DNA of 64,000 nucleotides, from contig NC_092577.1 in NCBI RefSeq assembly GCF_037975245.1, positions 3,369,501 to 3,433,500 on the forward strand, given 5' to 3'. Positions 56,918 through 64,000 of the stretch are shown piece after piece; position 1 is the stretch's first letter; each line of letters starts with the position of its first letter. The translations under genes and the position numbers were made by a program. Source of the DNA: Apostichopus japonicus. Its lineage: Eukaryota; Echinodermata; Holothuroidea; Aspidochirotida; Stichopodidae. The notes under the pieces are model-generated. The model saw only the letters and a program-made list of their open reading frames with translations, was not told the DNA's origin and ran no database searches.

Positions 56918-59900
56918 ATGGCATCGAGGACAAATGTTTCCCTCGTCCGGAAGTTTTTGTCAGTTAGAGGTATCCCTACATGTCTTTTAAAAGCAGGAGA
57001 GGTTCATGAAAGTGACACAAAAGCTGGGAAAAGCCTGTTTCTTATAATTCCAGGTTTGAAATGAAATTGTTTTAATTCAGTAATATTATGATATATTAAC
57101 TGATATAATTGATACAAATGACAAGTTTGTGTGAGTATTGTCAGTATTTTAAACATTTGCTTGGATTCTATAACTCCCTCTTGACTGCTTTAGGTAAGGG
57201 CTGAACTTAGGTATGGAAGCGCGATGGGTGTTTAACAATTTTATGAAGGAAGTGGCGGCCCTTGTTTCATTGAAGCTGAGTCCCATGTGGGGAGAGAGGG
57301 GGGGTGGGGGAAGGGGATCTGAAGGATCTCCGTAGAAAAGAATTAAAAATTTTGTCGTGAAATTGGTGCGCGGCATTCTGAAGCCATGACTTAGGTCTAG
57401 ATGATTATTAGCTTTGAGGGTAAATTGTGCTAAACAATGCTCAGATTTGTGTGTGTGTGTTGGGGGGGGGGGTGAGGGAGTGAAATCGGGCCGTAAACCT
57501 GTAGCAGCAGTCTGAAGATAATTCTTCACCGGCTGAATGCCAAAACTTTCCTGACTGATGAAGAAAAGTGGTGAAGCCATACCCCTCCAACCCTCTCTTC
57601 TCCCTTGCGCAAGCCAATAGTCAAAGGTTAAAAATTACAACTGAACTCTGCAAGAAAAGAAAACCTGTACAATTTTGCACTTATTATGTACAGGTAATCC
57701 TGGTGTGATTGACTTTTACGATGAGTTCCAGAAGATTCTTCATTCCGCAAGTGAGAGCGCCATTCCAGTTTGGGGAGTGGCGCATGCAGGACATATGGAA
57801 GTTCCCAAAGATATGACACCAAAAGCAGGTCAGTCTGGTTGGGAAGAATGACATAATCACCAAAAATAATTAATATTTCACATTTGTAGGTAAATGATTA
57901 ATCCTTTATACAACTAATAAGTTAATATCTATTAGTTTACGATACCATAGTTTAGGGCTGGAAAAAGAAAATTGAGTTCAGAACTGTTCTTCCTCCTGTC
58001 AAAAGTAAAAATATCTCAAATTGTCTAGGAAGATGTGGCTGCATTTTGCTCACCTATTCAGTAGGTCTTTCTATATGTGTGTGTTTGTATGGGTGGGGGT
58101 GGGGTGGGGTGGGGAGATGATGAGTTAAGCTAAATGCCACTAACTGATGTTAAGTGATCTAATTCATTATTGTTTAGTCATGCAATGAACAAAGCTTGGT
58201 GCTTTGTGTTTAAGTACCTTGCTTCTGTACGTAGTGTTCGTGATAAAATGTTCAAGGAGTACTGTACACCGTGATTGAAGTTTCGTGCTGCAAGGGAGCC
58301 CTTTGATGATGGTGTCATGGTAAGGAGTGCAAAGAAGGTGTGAAGTATTTATTTGTTTACAGTTAGCACTGTAACAGTCCCTTCTTTGGCACAAACAGAT
58401 TGGACATTGGCAATTGAGTCTAATTTCTTTCTTTGTTCTGTCTTCCAGGTGATCTGTATGAGCTCGAGGACCAAATAAACCATAAGATTGCATTCATAGA
58501 GGATCACATACCGGCAAACACACGACTTGTGTTAATTGGACATTCAATAGGTGAGTTAAAAATAAGTGATCTATGGGTCTGATGTTGAATGAGATTTACA
58601 TAAAATAATCACAGTGTATATTATTGGCAAATCTATTATCATGAACTTTATCACTTTCCTTCACTCACATTTTTTCAATCTTTATGAAAATCTGATGTTT
58701 TGGATAGATTGGACCCAACACCACGATGAACACCACGATGTGCACCGTTACACATCCGGGACAGCAAGTTTGCTTGTGAGGATGTTCATTAATCAAGAAA
58801 AAAATAAAAATATTTACCTGATTTCAAACAAAGTGCATCCCTAGGTCATCTTCCTTAAAATGTCAAAAAACACTGATTGCTTTTGCCAGGTAGATTTATA
58901 CCCACCCCCAAGACAAGATGACCAAATTTTTTCCCCAGAAATTCAGGAGGCATACTATTGATGTTGACACCCATGTTCACATCAAATGCTTATGTTTCTG
59001 TAGAAAGAGGCATCCATCATATTTAGCAAAGGTTGCTACATATATATTAAGTCAGTATGCCCTCTATTATTTCATCCATAACCTTACAAACCAATATAAA
59101 TATTAAGTCCTCTGTTGTCTTCAATTGTCTTGTTTTAATCTTTGAAACCAATTTATATATTAAGCCCTGCATCCATCCTACAAAAGCTGAGATTATGTCA
59201 GCATGCCCTCTATTGTTTCATACATAATTTTAGAAACCATATAAATATTAAGCCCTGTATTATCTTCTACAAAGGCTGCTGTATATGTATATATATTATG
59301 TCATTATGCCCTCTATTGTTTCATACATAGTCTCACAAACCAATCTAAATATTAACTCCTCTATTGTCTTCAATTGCATTGTTTTATAGATAATCTTACA
59401 AGCCAATATAAATATTAAGTCCTCCATTTTCTTCAATTGCTTTGTTTTATAGATAATCTTACAAACCCATCTTAAAATATTAAGTGCTCTATTGTCTTCA
59501 ATTGCTTTGTTTTATAGATAATCTTACAAACCCATTGAAATGTTAAGTCCTCTTTTGTCTTCAATCGTTTTTTAGATAGATAATCTTACAAACCCATTTA
59601 AATATTAAGTCCTCCATTGCCTTCTACAAAGATTCATATAGTAATTAAGTATATATGCCCTCTATTGTCTGTTACACAGGTTGCTACATCATTTTAGAAA
59701 TTTTAAGAAGAAAACCAAACCTGCCAATCCAGAAAGGAATTCTACTCTTTCCAACCATCGAACGGATGGCCCAGACGCCAAATGGGGTGGTTTCCAAACC
59801 TCTAGCGTTGAATTTCCGTTGGGCCGCTTATCTAGCGGCTAGCTTAGCCTACTACCTTCCTGATTGTATAAAGCTGTTCTTGATCAGACTCCATCTCAGG

Positions 59901-60808
59901 GGATCAACTGTAAGTCAATATCAATTTACCAGGCTTGCATCATAGGCAGCTTCAAGTTTAGTCATCTTCAGATTAGCTTGAAGAGAAAACATGTTGTTAT
60001 TTATTTGACTGTTATTTTTCTTGTTTTGTTAAATGTAAAGTCTCAAAAGTGCTTAAAAATCTTGAGATAGTTTGTTACCGGCAGTAAGTTAACTATCCCA
60101 CTGCAGAAAAGTATTGTCGACTTATATTATTAATACAGAAAATAAGAAGATGTGTAATCCCGCTCTTGCAAATCTATCTTTGAAGTTCTACAGTACCTAC
60201 CTCTCGTGTTGTTGTGAAAATATTCATTCACATACCTGATTGAAGTTAGCAGCCATTAACAGCACATGTAAACAAATATACAGCTCTTATATGTAGAGGG
60301 CAGCAATGCTAATTTAGAACCAGAGTCATATATATTTAGACAGCTCTGTTAAAATGTCATACTACAACAAGAACCTGTAGGAAAAACTCTTGGAAAGTCA
60401 TAGGTTTTTAGTCTTTTCAAATTTGGAGCCAAAAACTGATCACTTTTAATAACTGTCATTTACACCCCCCTTTTTTTTTTCTCTTAGATGAATCCAACCG
60501 CTGCCTTGTCAGCGTGTCATCTCTTCAACCCTGATTGTCTGAATAATTTAATCTTTATGGGTGGTCAAGAGATGCAACAAGTCAACGAGCCAGATACATC
60601 AACCATCAAGGAAAACCTGTCCAAGTTGATATTCTATTACGGACAAACAGACAAGTGGTGTCCCGTGGAATTTTATGAGGAAATGAAAAACAGGTTTCCC
60701 GATGGTAGGATTGTCATGGACGATAGAGGAATGTCCCACGCATTCTGTCTGCGAGCTAGCCGGGAAATGGCCGAACTTATCTGGGAATGGACAAGGAAGG
60801 ATTTGTAA
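56918..60808 (+). CDS. Lipid droplet-associated hydrolase, five coding exons, complete
   Basis: LDAH is an alpha/beta-hydrolase on lipid droplets and ER linked to sterol/neutral-lipid turnover; its substrate is still debated. Coding exons: 56918-57053, 57694-57828, 58449-58550, 59680-59909 and 60488-60808 (stop), all GT..AG and in phase, 924 nt in total (307 aa; human 325). Nucleophile motif GHSIG with Ser123, preceded by the oxyanion-type IIPGNPG (43-49). Asp256 (YYGQTDKWCP) and His285 (MSHAF) complete the triad, with spacing as in the human enzyme. KGILLFPTIERMAQTPNG is nearly identical to the family. A hydrophobic segment (AAYLAASLAYYLP) corresponds to the droplet-targeting hairpin. The acceptor 'ctcttttag' at 56905 lies 12 nt before the ATG, so the 5' UTR is spliced. 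I chose this Met because the resulting N-terminus matches the human length. Confidence 0.95.
59022..59679 (+). repeat. Intronic tandem repeats resembling the splice acceptor (LDAH intron 3)
   Basis: A longer unit ('tatgccctctattgtttcat', 'acataattttagaaacc', 'aaatattaagccct') occurs two or three times at about 59022-59340. A 60-65 bp unit ('cttcaattgctttgttttat', 'agataatcttacaaacccat') occurs about four times at 59340-59610. The array ends at the real acceptor, whose 'atgccctctattgtct' is the same phrase. Confidence 0.8.
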
Positions 60809-62105
60809 CCAAAAAATGGAAGAGAGTGCTTCATTTGCAAAGTCAGTTTTTGAGAAGGGTAACACAGTGTTACAACATGCAGTGTTACAGTAATTCATAG
60901 CAGCTATTTAAAGTAAGGAGTTTTTGCCTCTAGATCTGTATTTCTTAACCTTTTCCAACACTTACCTCCCTCCTTCCCCTTCCCTTCCCCTTCCCTTCCC
61001 CCCCCCTCCTTAAGTAATTGAAAAGCACCCCTCATTTACAGCTGTGGATGAAGTTAATTGTTTTGGAATTTTTCTCTAATATACAGTACATATATCTTCA
61101 TACACCTTGGAGTCCTTCCTCGCACCCCTGGCATTCCAGGTTTGGATGGCCGGACTAGATCGTGATAGTCGTTGATCTGTTTTAGCAAAAGGTCGTCTTT
61201 ATTTACGGGATATGTCATGAATATTTGAAGTATTGTCACTCATTAGATATTGTCATAGTAATGTTCCAAGCATACGAAATCTTACCAAATCTATTCATTA
61301 TGGAATTGTCTCCAGTTTTTAAAAGTAAAAAGTTCATAAAAATGTTAAAAATTTGAAATAAGTGCAACTGAACCACACAACTATTGCAAAATAAAAAAAT
61401 TAAAAGTAAATAAAAGGAAAACCCAAACCTTTCCAAAGTTCTGGAGAAAGTTGAAAATAGATTTAATAATTTGTAAGGAAATATTAGTTATTGTTGGATG
61501 GAAATGATTGGAGATATAATGTAGTGAAAGTTGCTGGTCATCTGGATGAGGAAGCCCCTTCCAAACTCTGTCAGTGACTCTATCTGTCAAAGGTCAAACC
61601 ATTACTCTATTATTTCTCCGGCTGATGGCTAAAATGTGGTTAGTATTGCTGTCGAGACAAATATCTGACCATCTGTAGAGCTAGACTGACCAAGTAGGAA
61701 AGTTTGACCTGTGGCTTTGCATCGGTTCCCCATCGTTATTATGTCCTGATGAGGTGAAATGTAATAGGTGCATAGAGTATACAATACAGCATACTAAAGG
61801 TCATTTGAATATTAAATGGTGTCATGTTTACATGTCACCAATTTCAAGTGTAACAGTCACAGACCAGGGGTAGAAAGGGGGACCCACCCTTCCCATGCCT
61901 GTACCACCCTCCCACCCTTAATTCACCAACCCCTGGCCCACTCCAACCTGCATGTTTCACTCATCAAATATATTACCAAAAATCTTTCAAATATGAAAAT
62001 TTATGCAAGCATATTAATATATATAAATATATATGTAAAGTTTGTATGTAGTACCATTGGGTATGTGAGGTTGAATGTGTATGAAGATAATCGCAGTATG
62101 TTATT
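60809..62105. other. LDAH 3' UTR and downstream DNA
   Basis: No further gene. There is a C-rich run near 60967-61010. 'Aataaa'-type signals occur near 61388 and 62783, but I cannot say which ends the LDAH transcript. Confidence 0.4.
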
Positions 62106-62440
62106 CTGAAGGCAGTGGGGAAGAGGTGGGAGTGAGGTGTGAGGTGGGGGTGAGCTGGGGGTGAGGTGTGGGTAACTCGGTTGTCTATGTCCATGTCATG
62201 CTGTATCATGTTTGCAACTACATGATGCTATAGAGAAAAGAACAAAAAGAACATTAAGTGTGAGTTATTGAATCTTTAACTACTCTTGGTGGGGGTGAGG
62301 TGGGGGAGAGACAGGGGATGAGGTGGGGGAGAGGTGAGGGTAACTCAGTTATCAATGTCCATTGGTCATGCTGTATCATGATGCTAGAGAGAAAGGAAGA
62401 TTAATGAACATCAAGTGAGTTGTTGAAGCGGAACTACTCG
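62106..62440 (+). repeat. ~175 bp tandem duplication with GGGGTGAGGTG tracts
   Basis: Two copies, about 62110-62285 and 62286-62440, each with G-rich 'gtgaggtgggggtgag', then 'gtaactc(g/a)gtt', 'catgctgtatcatg' and 'agagaaa'. The G-rich parts could form G-quadruplexes. Confidence 0.75.
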
Positions 62441-63585
62441 TAAGCTTGAGTGTTGTAATAAGATGTGAAATCAGAGACTGAGGTCAAACCAGTAAATTCT
62501 ATGCTATGCTAAGATGCACACTGGTGATTGTCACAGACTACAGATGGCCAATGGCAGAGGTGGTGCAAAGTACACAAGAATTGTTTGTTCATTTTAATCG
62601 TTCAAGTCTTTTAAAGCCAAATCTTTTTGTTTTCCATTTTCAAATTTATTTAGAGGATTTATTGTTCTATCATAGGTATGTGACCTACATGGTGGTATGG
62701 ATTTTAGTCTCATGCTTGCAGCCGTTTGTACCGATTAGGCATTCAACTGTACAGGGTGGTACCATTTAGCAGAGTCAATTTCAATAAAAGTAAAGAAAGT
62801 AAATGTAATGTGTGTTGAATTTATTTGGTCTTCAGCACATCACCTATGTTGTCAATTGTCAACTTATGTAATATACCAGCCAGATGCTGCCGACCCCCCC
62901 CCGGCCCCACCCCCTCTACCCTGTTTACCTACCCCCTCATTCTCATCAATTCACAAACACTCATATATCTCTAGTATATTTCTTCACAAATGAGTACTTT
63001 GAATTCATTCAAGTGGAATTAAAAAACGTCAGTTCATTCCAAATAAATCATTACTGAGCCCAAACCAAATGGAGGGGTTGGGAGTGGTTAATCCCTCCAA
63101 TATCCCATCCCACCACCCCTTTCCCCTCCAGCTCACCGCCCCTTCTTTCTCAAGACCTACAGCCCTCTACTCCTTTGTCAAACACACTTATCAGCGGTGC
63201 TGTACCACCTAACATTTCTGTCCTTGTCAATAGTTTCATTTACATCGCAATGGGATCATGAAAAATGTTGAATAATCATATGAGAATATTGTCAAGGATA
63301 TAGAAGTCAAATACAGATATTTTCTATGTTTCTATAGATTTTAGAATAGATTGAAGTCTTATAACTATAAAAGTTTAACGCGTACTGTCTATGTTCTTAT
63401 CCTGTCCTTGGAGACTTATAAATGATTTTGAGAGGTAATTTATACGCTCTGAATACAGCTCAGATCAACCTAATACAGCCGAAGACAACTGAAAATATGA
63501 TGTCTTTTATGTATAAGCTAAATTCTGTTTTGGTGACATATTTTGCCTAACTCTAGACATCAATCATGATGCTAGCCAACTCGAA

Positions 63586-63653
<68 letters not shown>

Positions 63654-64000
63654 TATATATATATATATAATATTGATCAGAACGATTCACCCTATAAGCC
63701 AACCTGTGCAAAACACAATATAGTGAGAGCTGTACGTATAATGTACCAGAACAATAGTTGATACCCTATAGGATGAAAGTGCACCTCACCTTAATATGAT
63801 ATCCATGGAATAATTAATGGTAGTCTAGCTATTGAAGTTAATTTGGCATATATGTTAATATTAATATGAAAGAGAAAACAACACAGTTTTGAAAATTTGT
63901 AATTTTGTCCAGCTTTCTTTATTGTAGGAATTTATATACAATATGCGTCAGCATAGAGGACCTATCGTTGTTTATCAGCCACTATACCGTAACTATTCCA
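62441..64000. other. Non-coding end of window with (AT)n tract
   Basis: Contains about 85 bp of near-perfect (AT)n at 63589-63670. No gene or element recognised otherwise; C-rich runs lie near 62890 and 63105. Confidence 0.6.

Overview
This is animal nuclear DNA: split genes with GT..AG introns, many microsatellites and minisatellites, tRNA-derived SINEs, and a low density of coding sequence. The gene content (FMO, TRIM, UQCC1, LDAH, a frizzled-domain/EGF protein) and the repeat style suggest an invertebrate deuterostome. An echinoderm, possibly a sea cucumber, is my inference; no species marker is visible.

Layout. 1-5.3 kb is repeat DNA: a ~294 bp satellite, a triplicated exon-like module and a 46 bp minisatellite. 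5.98-13.09 kb is one uninterrupted 2370-codon ORF of an autonomous Helentron (Helitron2-type rolling-circle transposon) with OTU, Rep (HUH/two-Tyr), PIF1 helicase and EEP endonuclease domains. 13.1-14.8 kb is AT-rich minisatellite plus repeat debris. 15.65-17.53 kb (+) holds the last three exons of a secreted-type FZ-EGF-FZ protein. 17.5-21.5 kb is non-coding with decayed retroelement traces. 21.5-33.8 kb (-) is a complete seven-exon flavin-containing monooxygenase gene, including a 56 nt exon that carries the NADPH-binding motif. 34.9-37.6 kb is a broken Penelope-like retroelement (RT plus GIY-YIG) ending in a hammerhead-like motif. 38.9-41.2 kb (-) is a TRIM E3 ligase encoded in one exon. 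41.2-45.6 kb holds two tRNA-like SINE copies, a G-rich inverted-repeat element and a minisatellite. 45.9-55.3 kb (-) is a complete nine-exon UQCC1 gene. 56.9-60.8 kb (+) is a complete five-exon LDAH gene, divergent from UQCC1. 60.8-64 kb is non-coding.

The host genes have unrelated housekeeping or defence roles: complex III assembly, lipid-droplet hydrolase, xenobiotic oxidation, ubiquitin ligase and an extracellular ligand-binding-type protein. I see no operon-like logic apart from the divergent UQCC1/LDAH pair. Exon structures were worked out by hand from splice consensus, reading phase and family similarity. For FMO, UQCC1 and LDAH every junction keeps phase and the summed length matches the family (534, 321 and 307 aa).

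The most interesting material is mobile and repetitive: the intact Helentron with its 21-residue basic tandem repeat, a satellite carrying perfect DR4 nuclear-receptor-type sites once per monomer, a SINE whose 3' tail grew into a ~410 bp CATA array, a minisatellite family at three loci, and an intronic array in LDAH that appears to copy its own splice acceptor.
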